DNA of 36,895 nt, from positions 1 to 36,895 of the forward strand of contig NZ_CVRU01000019.1 in the NCBI RefSeq assembly GCF_001261715.1. The letters run 5' to 3'. Shown here in pieces: positions 24,161-33,309 of the stretch (position 1 is its first letter; every line of letters begins with the position of its first letter). The notes below the pieces were generated by a model. That model worked only from the letters and a program-made list of their open reading frames with translations, did not search any database and was not told where the DNA came from. The stretch is from Dysgonomonas sp. HGC4. GTDB taxonomy: Bacteria > Bacteroidota > Bacteroidia > Bacteroidales > Dysgonomonadaceae. The position numbers and the translations under genes were made by a program.

Positions 24161-24594
24161 ATGGCAACAAAACCAAATACGTCAGCTGTAGAATTATCCT
24201 ATTTCCGGCTGTCCCTGTTATCCTACCTGCGAGACACGTACCCTGCTAAAGCTACCGACCCCGATTTTATTGCTGTACGCGGCGACGCCGCGTACAGCAA
24301 TGCTATAAAATCAGGCCATACCTACGATGAAGCAGAAGTAATCTCTTCTCAAGCCCTGTATGAAGGCTTGCATTCTCCACCTACCGAACCCTTGTAACCA
24401 TCCTTTGGGAAGAATTTACCGAAGAGGTAAACCCTGTACAAGCCGAAGGCATAGCAATGGAGTTATTGCCCCGCCTTTCCGGTACGGTTCATAAATACAC
24501 CCTGTCTGACGATTTTGCCGATACCCCGCAATACAATCAGTTTTACACGGAACTGACGGGCGAAATACAAATACTGCTCGAAAATGGCTTATAA
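24161..24594 (+). pseudogene. DUF1896 gene with a one-base frameshift
   Basis: The first frame reads LSYFRLSLLSYLRDTYPAKA through SNAIKSGHTYDEAEVISSQA, typical of DUF1896, then runs into a TAA at 24395. Near 24372-24375 (CATTC, where CATTTC is expected) one missing T explains the shift. In the other frame the expected family sequence continues (RTLVTILWEEFTEEVNP to EIQILLENGL) and stops at 24592-24594, overlapping the next gene. The reconstructed length is about 144 residues, normal for the family. DUF1896 proteins accompany the large methylase/helicase gene in Bacteroides elements; the function is unknown. A 33-base perfect palindrome lies inside. Confidence 0.8.
24269..24301. repeat. 33-base perfect palindrome within DUF1896 coding sequence
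   Basis: ATTGCTGTACGCGGCG (24269-24284) is followed by a single A (24285) and the exact reverse complement CGCCGCGTACAGCAAT (24286-24301). Every one of the 16 arm positions pairs. It encodes IAVRGDAAYSNA-type residues of the DUF1896 protein. Confidence 0.95.
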
Positions 24595-25643
24595 CAGGAA
24601 AGCCCATCTTCGGCATTACATTGAGGCGATCCGCATTGCCTTTGCATTCGATAAAGAGAAAAGACAGGCTACCGATGATGAGAAAATAAAGCAGGCAATC
24701 TATTCAGGCTTCGGAGGGATAAAAGCCGTGTTGAATCCCGCCGCTAAACCGGAAGATATAACCCATTGGAAAACCTCGGAACATGATTTGTTCCCACTCG
24801 TAACCGAATTGCATCAAGTGTTACGGGATGGAACGAAAGACGATGCCGAATATAAACGCTATGTCAGCTCCCTTAAAAATTCAGTATTGACTGCTTTTTA
24901 TACGCCCAAGCCTGTTGTCGATGCTTTGACACTCGCTCTGAATAACAGTGGTATCAAAGCTCAACAATTTCTTGAGCCCAGTGCAGGAACAGGAGTATTT
25001 ATATCCTCATTCAAAAAAAAACGTTCCGAATGCTGAAGTTACAGCTTTTGAAAAAGACCTGCTGACAGGAAAGATTCTCTCACACCTGCATCCACAAGAT
25101 AAAATACGGATTGAGGGTTATGAGAAAATGGAAGGACGTTATTCACAGTATTTCGATGTGATAGCCTCTAATATTCCTTTCGGGGATGTCGCTGTATTTG
25201 ATCCCTTGCTCTCCAAACACGAAACACCCGCGGTCAGTCAATCGACAAAGGCGATCCATAATTATTTTTTCACCAAAAGTGTGATGGCGGCCCGAGAAGG
25301 CGGCTTGATTGCTTTTATCACTTCGCAGGGCGTTCTTAATTCGGAACAGAACAAGCCGATCCGCGAACACCTGATGAATAGCTGCCATGTCGTATCGACT
25401 ATCCGGCTATCCAATAACCTGTTTACGGAGGAAGCGGGAACAGAGTTCTTTGATTTTGTAGATGCTTACCAAGATTCATACATGCGGAACTCTTCTACTG
25501 TTAAGAGCATAAAAAGTGCAAAAAATGATGCGTTTACTTCTATCTGTAAGATTTTAGATAAACATTATGACCGAAAAATCTATAATAAATACAACCTAAT
25601 CGGAAAAAAAATAAGCAGTTTAACCTTGATTTACCCGTATTAA
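24584..25643 (+). pseudogene. N-terminus of N6-adenine methylase/helicase, frameshifted and truncated
   Basis: ATG 24584 opens MAYNRKAHLRHYIEAIRIAF, the start of the very large (often over 1,800 residues) N6-methylase/SNF2-helicase proteins of Bacteroides elements. Motif I (FLEPSAGTGVF) is in the first frame. A run of nine A (25013-25021) shifts the frame; one A less continues VPNAEVTAFEKDLLTGKILS and the NIPFG motif (NPPY-like). At about 25446, within the stretch where AGTEVGSDL is expected, the sequence switches to unrelated residues (FFDFVDAYQDSYMRNSSTVK) and stops at 25643. The rest of the gene is gone, marking a rearrangement boundary. Confidence 0.8.
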
Positions 25644-26381
25644 TACGAAATTTATGGGGTATTTCTCTACTTAATAAGCAGAAGAAGTAAGTACTTAGAC
25701 AATAAATAAGAGTATTATATACTTTGACGCAAATTTTCGATTCCCCGATTTCGTAGTACCAAAATATAAAATTGTTGTATTGCGATTAATAATGAATCAC
25801 TGACAGAGATAAATCGAAATACTATTGAGAATGTACAGTTATCCCAACTTATAAAGCTATTCGTTTGCGTATCGCTGTTATTTACTACATACGCAACGGA
25901 ATAACTACTAAACGCAAAGATGTACAAATATAAGATTCTATAATTGGAGCTGAATCGCAATGCACCACCCAGATAATATAAGGTATCTGTGATGATCCCA
26001 AACGCAACGAATTATAGAATGACCGTAACAATATATTAGTTACCTGCCATTGATCTCTTACTCTGGAATAGACGAGTATACCTAAATGAAAAATAGGCTC
26101 TGTCAGCTTCTTATTTTATTGGGAGAAGGATATATTTCTAAGGATGAGTGAAACGAGCCTTTAAGCAGAATGCAAATAACTTTTGATCCGATTTTTTCGT
26201 TCCAATCTTTTTAATGCATAAATTTAGACTTTATTCATTTCAGATATATCGGCTTCGCTTTTAGTAAATAAATGCTGTAAGTCGAATATAAAGATGGAAT
26301 ACAAGGCTAAAAGGATTGTCGGTATTTATTATCGAACGGGGAATAAAATAATCAATGGAATATATAAATAATAATTTTAGA
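25644..26381. other. Non-coding, apparently degenerate spacer
   Basis: AT-rich sequence with many stops in all frames. An 81-codon minus-strand frame at 25715-25960 is hydrophobic but has no recognisable family, and I do not support it. I see no clear terminator, repeat or transposon end. The stretch probably holds decayed genes joining the truncated element end to the lipoprotein genes. Confidence 0.5.
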
Positions 26382-27035
26382 ATGAAAAATTACATTATTA
26401 TCTCAATCGCCTGCATACTTTCGGCTTGTGGTGTCTCCACTACCGAATATGATAAAGTTGTAGCAGAAAGAGATTCTTTAGCTAACATCGTCTACAATTT
26501 AACAGGAGGTGCAAAGAACCAACCTCTTCAAACCACTCAAGCGAGTATTTGGGAGATTAAAGAATACTCCGATATATTTGGAGACACGTCTGACGGTAAA
26601 TACATAATGTCTGAGCGAATTCATGGCACATTCAGCAATTCAACTACAAATCACTCTAGCCTAGGTGTCCGCTTTATAATCACAAAGCCAGAAGACATCA
26701 ATATTATGCTGTTTGAATATGATGGAGATAATCCAGTCAAGACTAATGCCAAATATATCGTTTATGTAAAAGATGAATCTGGTAAAACAGTTGAATTTGA
26801 AGCCGTACATTCACGTAGTGAGTTGAGTTTCGGATGGAATATTGAGGAGTTGTATAGGATGATGGAATCAGAAGGACAACTCAAATTTGCGATTTATAAA
26901 ACAAGGAGCAACGGAACTGAATATCATTTTGAAGTTGATACTAAGGGGTTTGTAGAAGCAATGGAACTTTTAACCCAATCTCAGACTCCCAAAGAAGGAA
27001 ATACCCTATGGTACCAAAAACAGAAAATCAAATGA
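26382..27035 (+). CDS. Hypothetical lipoprotein
   Basis: 217 residues from ATG 26382, chosen because MKNYIIISIACILSACG is a standard lipoprotein signal with lipobox LSAC; an ATG at 26355 would add 9 residues. A short coiled segment (TTEYDKVVAERDSLANIVYN) follows the Cys, then a beta-rich domain with no family I recognise (SERIHGTFSNSTTNHSSLGV; IEELYRMMESEGQLKFAIYK). The stop overlaps the start of the next lipoprotein gene (ATGA at 27032), so the two are likely an operon. Probably a cell-envelope protein. Confidence 0.75.
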   Translation: MKNYIIISIACILSACGVSTTEYDKVVAERDSLANIVYNLTGGAKNQPLQTTQASIWEIKEYSDIFGDTSDGKYIMSERIHGTFSNSTTNHSSLGVRFIITKPEDINIMLFEYDGDNPVKTNAKYIVYVKDESGKTVEFEAVHSRSELSFGWNIEELYRMMESEGQLKFAIYKTRSNGTEYHFEVDTKGFVEAMELLTQSQTPKEGNTLWYQKQKIK

Positions 27036-27731
27036 ATAAAACGATAATATTTTTAGTCGCAGTTTTAGTTAACTCATTTTTCATTGGATGCTCAAACGAT
27101 GATGAAGGTTCAGATGGAACAACCAAACTCCAATCTATAAAATTCAAAGAGACGTCTCTCTCATTAAAAATAGGAGATTCATACTATTTGCCCTTAGAAG
27201 TTATCCTACAGGTATAGATTTACCAAAAGTTAATTTTAAATCTAGCGACAATGACATAGCAAGTGTAAGCAACACTGGTCAACTTATAACTAAAAGCATA
27301 GGAAAATGTGACATTACTGCTACCACAGAAGACCAAAATTAACTACAACTTGTTCTATTGAAGTTCTCTACAAATACAACACTTATATAGAAGCAATAAC
27401 CAAGTTCGGAGCGACTAGGGATGAAATTAAGCAACTAGAGACCAGAACGATAAAAACAGACGATGCTCCTTATGGCTTCTTAATCTACAGAGGTGCTGGA
27501 GACTATTCTATTTGCTATTCTTTTCTTCAAGGCAAGATGATTGACGCAGAAGTGTTGATAGGCCCCGATAAATCCTCTGAATGTCTTCTTTTTCTCAACG
27601 AGAGGTATAGCATTAAAGAAACTTACAAAGGCAACTTATGGAATAATGGAAATGTTTATATTAAACGCTACATAACAAACCCTATGCGTACAATTATATG
27701 GTATACGACTGATATTAGCAGGTATCAGTAA
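27032..27731 (+). pseudogene. Lipoprotein with Ig-like (Big_2) domain, two frameshifts
   Basis: ATG 27032 starts a lipoprotein signal (MNKTIIFLVAVLVNSFFIGC) followed by a Big_2-like strand (LQSIKFKETSLSLKIGDSYY). The frame breaks near 27190-27200; a second frame continues the Big_2 pattern (VNFKSSDNDIASVSNTGQLI ... KCDITATTED), and a third frame from about 27335 gives the C-terminal domain (IEAITKFGATRDEIKQLETR) ending at TAG-type stop TAA 27729-27731. Pieces join to a protein of about 230 residues. Two indels therefore inactivate an otherwise complete gene. Confidence 0.7.
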
Positions 27732-27759
27732 AATGTATGCTTTCCAGATAGGAGGATAG

Positions 27760-27780
27760 AGCCACCGAAAAGTGGCTTTT
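27760..27780. terminator. Terminator shared by convergent genes
   Basis: AGCCAC (27760-27765) pairs with GTGGCT (27772-27777) around a CGAAAA loop, followed by TTTT. It lies 28 bases after the lipoprotein pseudogene and 4 bases beyond the end of the minus-strand ATPase gene, so it can serve both directions. Confidence 0.7.
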
Positions 27781-27783
27781 ATT

Positions 27784-29543
27784 CTACGATACAATACCTG
27801 TGATTAGAGACTTTATATATTCAAAATCTGAGTTTTTTTGTTTAAGCCATCGTCTAAGAAAAATTCGTTGAGTATGAAAAATATCTTCTGCTCTACTCGT
27901 ATTAGTTAGTGCTTCTGAGGTTTTAGCAAATCTTGTTTTATAATCAAGGTTAGATATTATAGAATTAGCCAAAGTCTCATCATCAAGTAAATTTTTTAAA
28001 ACATCATCATCCCAAATAAATTCTTCGGGAATATTCTTCGGAAAAAAAGATACATTATTAGTCCAATATTCTAAAAAATCTTTATATCTATCAACCTTTA
28101 TTTGCTCATCTTCATTACTATTGGCTACAAATAATTTATTCATAGCCATATCTGTTGCATCTTGTATAATTCCTTCAAACCGATTCTTTAAATTTTCTCC
28201 AAGTGATAATGTTTTATAATCCTGATATACCTTATTTTTGTCTCCATCTAAGATGAAAAATTTATTATTCTCCTTTAATTGGGATGATATAGCTATACTC
28301 CTTTTTATACTTTCGGCACCACCTGGATGAACAATTACTTCTATTTGGTCTAAAATGCTTTCAGAAATATTTGAAGCCAGTTCTTCAATAACTGTTTTAC
28401 CTAATGTATCTTCAACATAAATAATCTTTTTATTTTCATTATCTGCACCTAGATAATAAAATGCTGAGCCTGAATTATTTTCATTAGTTACCTCTATTTC
28501 TCCATTAGCTAATTCTGTGAATACTTTTATGGCATTATTTGGCAAGTACTTAATTAACTCGGGAGAGTGGGTTGAGATAATAATTTGTAATTTTTTTTGT
28601 AAGCAAGAATTTAATAAATATTCAAATAATTTTTTTTGAGCCCCTGGATGTAAACAGATTTCTGGCTCATCTAATAAAATTAAAGTACCTTCTTTTGCCA
28701 AGTATAGTTTGTTGACTAAAATAGCAACAGCAGTTTCTCCACTACCAGCAAAAGCGTCTGAATACTTATATTTGTCTGTTTCTAGAAAGACTGATGTACC
28801 CCATACAACAAAAAATTTGTGCTCTATAATTTTACCCTTTATATATTTTTTATTTAATATTTTGGAAATAATAGATAACTGAGCATCATCCAATACGATA
28901 GGTGTTCTATTATGCTCATAACCTTTAAATTTGTAAGGTTCACGCCTTCCATTAATAATATTGTATAATTGGTTGGATTTTTTCCTTAAATATTTATTCG
29001 TTTCAAGTTTATTTCCCCTAGGTAAAAAGTAACGATAAGTATCGAAAGCTGATAACACAGAATGGAAGTCGATATACAAAGGTTCATTTGCTATTTTTGA
29101 CTTTCTGTAATTTTTATCGTCTTTTTTTACCTTCATCAAATATTTTTGAACAGGTCTACTTGGCTCCCAAACATCAGGATTATTGTCTCTATATGTTCTT
29201 TGAACTAAAACCTCAAATTGATTATCTGAAGAATCCGAATTCTGGTAATTATATATAAAACAATTTCTAGTATCTTTAAGATCATTGATTGTATCTACTT
29301 TAGTCGAAAACCAATAATCTCCAAGACTGTATCCTTCAATACAGCCATATAGCCATATAGGGCTTTTAAAATGGAACTTTTCCCAGTACCGTTAGGACCG
29401 ACTAGTACTGTTAGTGGAAAATCGAAGGTAATTTTCGTGTCTTTTATGAAGTTTTTATAGTAAGGAAATCTTATATAGTCAATGTATTTTCTAAATACTT
29501 TCGCATCTTTAGATCGTTGTATTGCTAATATTTTATTTTTCAT
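27784..29543 (-). pseudogene. ATPase/TOPRIM (OLD-like) nuclease broken by an 8-bp duplication
   Basis: The reconstructed protein is about 584 residues. The N-terminus has Walker A GPNGTGKSS (49-57). Then come a signature-like GSGETA, Walker B LILLDEPEICLHPG, the D-loop-like ISTHSPELIKYLPN, and a C-terminal TOPRIM-like region with IIYVEDTLGKT and FILDGD. This order is that of AAA_15/OLD-family ATP-dependent nucleases. A tandem AGCCATAT duplication (29343-29358) shifts the frame after ALYG; removing one copy gives an open frame through to the stop at 27784. It lies 8 bases after the HpaII-type nuclease, so it was probably a third gene of the defence operon. It could be off by reversible slippage. 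Confidence 0.75.
29343..29358. repeat. 8-bp tandem duplication (AGCCATAT x2)
   Basis: AGCCATAT at 29343-29350 is repeated exactly at 29351-29358. Reading with one copy restores the frame of the ATPase gene (ALYGCIEGYSLGDYWFSTKV); the duplication adds 8 bases and creates an early stop. Confidence 0.85.
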
Positions 29544-29551
29544 CAGGAACT

Positions 29552-30631
29552 TTATTTCAAAAACCTTATCTGTAAATTCAACTTAAAAAGTGTATCTGCC
29601 CCTTCTTTGTATACAGAGCCAAAATCATGCTTAGTGCTGCTAGCAGTTTCAAATTTGGTATTATTGAGTAGGTAATCTTCAAATTCATTTCTATTGTATA
29701 TATGATAGCAAAGAATATCGCCATCTTCTTTTACAACCAAATAACCGCCTGTGGCATCAAGCTCTCCAGTCCAAACTTTAGACGGCATCATTCCAAGGGC
29801 AATATCCGTAAGGAAACGCTTGATTTTATATGAATAGAAAGGATGCTTTAAAGACAAGTCATATTTTAATGGATTTTGAGCCGTTATTTCCTCAACAAGT
29901 TCGATAGTCTTTGAATTCTTTGAAGTAAAGAACAAATAGAGCATCTCGCTTAATAGAGTCGGCAGTGAACTATCAATCAAGATTAGATTATTTCCAAATG
30001 TCGGGCTTTCCAACTTATCAAATTCTAAAGAAGCTCCTTTTTTAGTAATAGCATGAATGCGGTCTTGTATTTTACTGCGTGTGTCAATACTATTAATATC
30101 GGTTATATCCTTATTTGAGAAAGTTGCATCTGTTACTTTGTATATAAAGTTGGTGGCTTTGCTGGCATTCAATAGAGTTGAAGCACCTCCCAACTGTGAT
30201 TTTATACTAAATCCTAGTTTTGGGGTACTTCCTGTCCTTAAATCGTGGATTACTATTTGAATATCACTCTTGACAGAAGAACTGGCTTTTAAGGATTGAC
30301 AGTTAAATGAGTTAATAAACTTTTCTGTATCAGGGCAAGAAAAGGAAGCTCCAGTTGCACTCTGTAACGAGGTCAACAAATTAGATGCTTGTTTGTGAAA
30401 CTCAGAGATAGGTATTTTGAATTCTTCCTTATCATTTTTGATGATGACGATAGAATTATCATAGGCATATTCATACGTGCCACTGGATTCTGTTCTAAGA
30501 ACTTTTATAATGGGGAATATGAGATTTTCGACCTTGTTTAAATCTTTATCTCCTGCATATAATTCTTTGTCTGCAATGATTTTCAGAAGCGTATATATTT
30601 CGCTCCATTCTCCTTTATTTCCTGTCAACAT
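29552..30631 (-). CDS. HpaII-family type II restriction endonuclease
   Basis: 359 residues, the usual length for R.HpaII-type enzymes (PF09561). N-terminus MLTGNKGEWSEIYTLLKIIADKELYAGD and inner blocks such as SDIQIVIHDLRTGSTPKLGF-SIKSQLGG and the C-terminal GMMPSKVWTGELDATGGYLV resemble that family. These enzymes cut CCGG. The start overlaps the end of the methyltransferase gene by 17 bases, a tight R-M arrangement. No lesion is visible. Specificity is inferred from family membership. Confidence 0.88.
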   Translation of the reverse strand: MLTGNKGEWSEIYTLLKIIADKELYAGDKDLNKVENLIFPIIKVLRTESSGTYEYAYDNSIVIIKNDKEEFKIPISEFHKQASNLLTSLQSATGASFSCPDTEKFINSFNCQSLKASSSVKSDIQIVIHDLRTGSTPKLGFSIKSQLGGASTLLNASKATNFIYKVTDATFSNKDITDINSIDTRSKIQDRIHAITKKGASLEFDKLESPTFGNNLILIDSSLPTLLSEMLYLFFTSKNSKTIELVEEITAQNPLKYDLSLKHPFYSYKIKRFLTDIALGMMPSKVWTGELDATGGYLVVKEDGDILCYHIYNRNEFEDYLLNNTKFETASSTKHDFGSVYKEGADTLFKLNLQIRFLK

Positions 30632-32306
30632 CTATTCCTAAGTTTAATAATATTTCACGTGCTGTTGCTTGTATTGCTGGTACTGCTACAGAATTACCAA
30701 ATTGCTTATAGGCAGAAGCATCAGCTACAGGTATTTCAAAATTATCGGGGAAACCTTGCAGTCTAGCCCATTCTCTAGGAGTCATCTTTCTTATACCTTC
30801 GCGGTTAACTTCTCCTTTTATTCTTGTTGTGGGAGTAAAATCTGTAATTCGGTCATCAATGACCAAATTACGTTCACGTCCCATTCCTCCGACTACTATA
30901 GCGTTAGAAATGGCATCATCGGGAATAATGCCGTATCCAAAACCGTTACCTTTACCTTCATGTCTTGCCTTGTGATTCTTTAGCGTCTGCAAATATTGGG
31001 TTGACAAGTAATATTTAGTTGGTACAACATTCTCTTCTTTAACATCAGCAAAACGCTTGGTATCATCAGTAGCTAGCGGATATGCAAAATCAGATATATT
31101 CAAACTTGGATGAAATCCAACTATGAAAATTCGTTCTCTATTCTGAGGAACACCAAAGTTTTTAGCGTTCATTATTTGAGGTTCGGGTACATAATACCCT
31201 AAATCATTTCGTAATACATTCAGAATTGTTTCTAAAGTCTTTCCCTTATCGTGATTTCTAAGACCTTTAACATTTTCTAAAAAGAAGGCTTTAGGTTTTT
31301 TTGTTTTTATGATTTCTGCAACGTCAAAGAATAATGTTCCTCTGGTATCTTCAAAACCTCCACGTTTTCCTGCAATAGAAAAAGCTTGACAAGGAAATCC
31401 TGCACATAATACGTCAAAACCATCTGGAATAAAAGCTTTAGTTTCTTTTTTAGTTATATCTCCGAAAGGAACATCTCCAAAATTTTTACGATATGTTTTT
31501 TGGGCTTCTTTATCCCATTCGCTGGTAAATACACATTTACCTCCTAAATTTTGAAAAGCTAATCTGAATCCACCAATCCCTGCAAACAAATCAATAAATT
31601 TGAATTTAGGTTTGTCTATAGGAGGGAAAGGTACATTTTCGGCTTCGAATAAACCATATTGCAAAGCTGCTTCTGCTACTTGTTCTGTAACAGACTCTTC
31701 TGGATATTTGTATTCCAAAATATCTTTTGTCGCTTGTATTGCACCTTCTTTATAGAACTGAGAAACTCCGTTAGAACTATTATGTATATAATGAGTCAAA
31801 ACGGCTTCTCTATTTGAATCAGGTTCAATCAGGCGTATTTTAAACTTCTTTCCTCCTATATCTGCAAGAGATATTCTTTCTGCAAAATCCATTTTTGAAT
31901 TATTTATAGCTTCTTCTATTTCAAGAATACAAAATAACAAATTTTTATTGATGTCATTGCCCCAAAAGCGAATAACTTTCCAACCTTGTTTTGTTAATTC
32001 GGTATTGACCTCTTTATCTCGTTCTATATTACGTTCTATTTTCTTATGCCAAAACTCTTGATTAGACTTATGGTCATTTTTGCGAATAGCCCAATCTTTA
32101 CCATGCCAAAATTCACTATCTACAAAAATCGCAATTTTATATTTTTTGAAAGTTAAATCTGGTTTTCCGAAAACAGTCTTGTCATTTTTGCGATAACGAT
32201 GACCCTTTGCAAATAATGCCTTAGCCAACGCTGTTTCTATTTTAGAACCAGACGCCTTAACAGCTTGCATATTTTTTCTTCTTTGCTCTTTAGTTAGCTT
32301 ATCCAT
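30615..32306 (-). CDS. Vsr endonuclease fused to C5-cytosine methyltransferase (HpaII-type M)
   Basis: 563 residues. Residues 1-135 form a Vsr very-short-patch-repair domain with Asp50 (GKPDLTF) and FWH at 66-68. The Zn-binding Cys residues of E. coli Vsr are replaced (VDSEFWHGKDW; RFWGNDI). A linker domain (about 140-230) follows, then a complete C5 methyltransferase: motif I DLFAGIGGF (239-247), motif IV GFPCQAFS (catalytic Cys306), ENV (344-346), QNRERIFIVG, and RLQGFPDNF with QFGNSVAVPAI at the end. It would protect CCGG from the neighbouring nuclease, and the Vsr part would repair T:G mismatches arising from deaminated 5-methylcytosine. Confidence 0.9.
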   Translation of the reverse strand: MDKLTKEQRRKNMQAVKASGSKIETALAKALFAKGHRYRKNDKTVFGKPDLTFKKYKIAIFVDSEFWHGKDWAIRKNDHKSNQEFWHKKIERNIERDKEVNTELTKQGWKVIRFWGNDINKNLLFCILEIEEAINNSKMDFAERISLADIGGKKFKIRLIEPDSNREAVLTHYIHNSSNGVSQFYKEGAIQATKDILEYKYPEESVTEQVAEAALQYGLFEAENVPFPPIDKPKFKFIDLFAGIGGFRLAFQNLGGKCVFTSEWDKEAQKTYRKNFGDVPFGDITKKETKAFIPDGFDVLCAGFPCQAFSIAGKRGGFEDTRGTLFFDVAEIIKTKKPKAFFLENVKGLRNHDKGKTLETILNVLRNDLGYYVPEPQIMNAKNFGVPQNRERIFIVGFHPSLNISDFAYPLATDDTKRFADVKEENVVPTKYYLSTQYLQTLKNHKARHEGKGNGFGYGIIPDDAISNAIVVGGMGRERNLVIDDRITDFTPTTRIKGEVNREGIRKMTPREWARLQGFPDNFEIPVADASAYKQFGNSVAVPAIQATAREILLNLGIDVDRK

Positions 32307-32812
32307 AATATATTTATGACCCTACTAATATAGCAAACAAAAAGCCATTTGCCAATAAAAAAGAAAAGGGAATGCTTAATGGGCTTGAATACAGAAGAAT
32401 ATAGTTTATCCGAAAAGAATAAAAAATGCGATACATCGGATTGGGGTGTGAGTGTAGAATTCGTTTAGGGGGTGTACCGACCCCTCAGCAATAGATTTTT
32501 TGTATTGTGTTTGAAGAAATTATCTACTCTTTTTAGGCTTTCAAATCAGGATTTGTATAACTTTAGGCTTTCACTTCTACACATTTCTTGCCCTTTGAGT
32601 ATAGCGTTTTACAAATATTTTACAAATCGCATATTTTACATAAAAATAAAAATTCTAATCGACTTATTTAAAGAGAATTAGCATTAAATCGAGTCGAAAC
32701 TCTGAGGTTCCTTGCGGGGAACTCAAACAGGCTAAAGAGATATGGAAGACAGGCTTATAATCGCACATCTGGCTAATGCAATATAGGAAAAAAAGGCTTA
32801 AAGATATAGGAT
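32307..32812. other. Non-coding spacer upstream of the R-M island
   Basis: AT-rich. It holds two 10-bp TTTTACAAAT repeats (32607-32616 and 32618-32627, 11-bp spacing), two copies of TTAGGCTTTCA (near 32535 and 32562) and a partial stem around GAGGTTCC/GGAACTC. I see no gene. The R-M promoter must lie at its left end, but I cannot name a clear one. Confidence 0.45.
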
Positions 32813-32846
32813 AAAGACCGCAGAAAATAATTTGCGGTCTTTTTTA
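32813..32846 (+). terminator. Intrinsic terminator downstream of the spacer
   Basis: AAAGACCGCA (32813-32822) pairs perfectly with TGCGGTCTTT (32833-32842), followed by further T residues on the plus strand. It lies just beyond the end of the minus-strand HTH gene and has A-rich sequence upstream, so it may act in both directions. Confidence 0.75.
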
Positions 32847-32885
32847 GTTCCTCTATAATAGAAAAAACGAATGTGAATCGGATGA

Positions 32886-33197
32886 TTATACTTCTTCCTT
32901 GTCGTTGTTATTTTTTGAAAAATGATCCCAGATGAATTTTTCTACATCACATTCCTTATAATAGGTCTTGTGATAAATCATTTGATAAGGTATAGCTCCA
33001 ATGGAACGGTAACGCTGCAAAGTCCGCTTGCTAACATTCAGAAGTTTGCACAGGTCATGGTTATCTAGAAGCCGCTCACCGTTTAATACGTTATGCCGCG
33101 AGTTCATTACTTCTATAAATTTATCTAGTCGGTCGAAACGTCCCATGAATTGTTCAAACCATTCCTGCATCCAATTTGTCAAATCATTATTTTCCAT
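32886..33197 (-). CDS. Helix-turn-helix (excisionase-like) DNA-binding protein
   Basis: 103 residues from MENNDLTNW. The HTH_17/MerR-like core is RLLDNHDLCKLLNVSKRTLQ followed by RYRSIGAIPYQMIYHKTYYK, the pattern of small helix-turn-helix proteins of Bacteroides mobile elements, some of which act as excision or transfer regulators. A start at 33209 (MRYN) is possible. It lies 113 bases downstream of the broken RteC-like gene. The motif is intact. Confidence 0.8.
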   Translation of the reverse strand: MENNDLTNWMQEWFEQFMGRFDRLDKFIEVMNSRHNVLNGERLLDNHDLCKLLNVSKRTLQRYRSIGAIPYQMIYHKTYYKECDVEKFIWDHFSKNNNDKEEV

Positions 33198-33260
33198 ATT
33201 ATATCGCATTTGCTTATTTTAATTTCTTTTGCAAGTTTAGCGGAAACGGAAAACAAAAAA

Positions 33261-33287
33261 GTGGTATCTACCACCGTAAGTACCACC
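33261..33287. promoter_or_regulatory. GTGGTA/TACCAC palindrome with direct TACCACC repeat
   Basis: GTGGTA-TC-TACCAC (33261-33274) is a perfect palindrome, and TACCACC recurs at 33269-33275 and 33281-33287. On the minus strand a TTTTTTG run follows, so it may terminate the RteC-like gene; it also sits 52-90 bases upstream of the HTH gene, where an operator is plausible. Confidence 0.55.
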
Positions 33288-33309
33288 ATTTAATTTGTAA
33301 CATACTGAT

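Noticed and set aside
25715-25960. 81-codon minus-strand frame
   Set aside because: Hydrophobic, no recognised domain, no neighbours in phase, and in a degenerate stretch.
27784-32306. Absence of CCGG sites in the R-M island as a sign of self-avoidance
   Set aside because: I found none by eye, but only about two would be expected by chance at this base composition.
32607-32627. TTTTACAAAT repeated at 11-bp spacing as a possible integrase core or attachment site
   Set aside because: No matching copy at another boundary and no integrase in the window; simple AT-rich repetition is likely.
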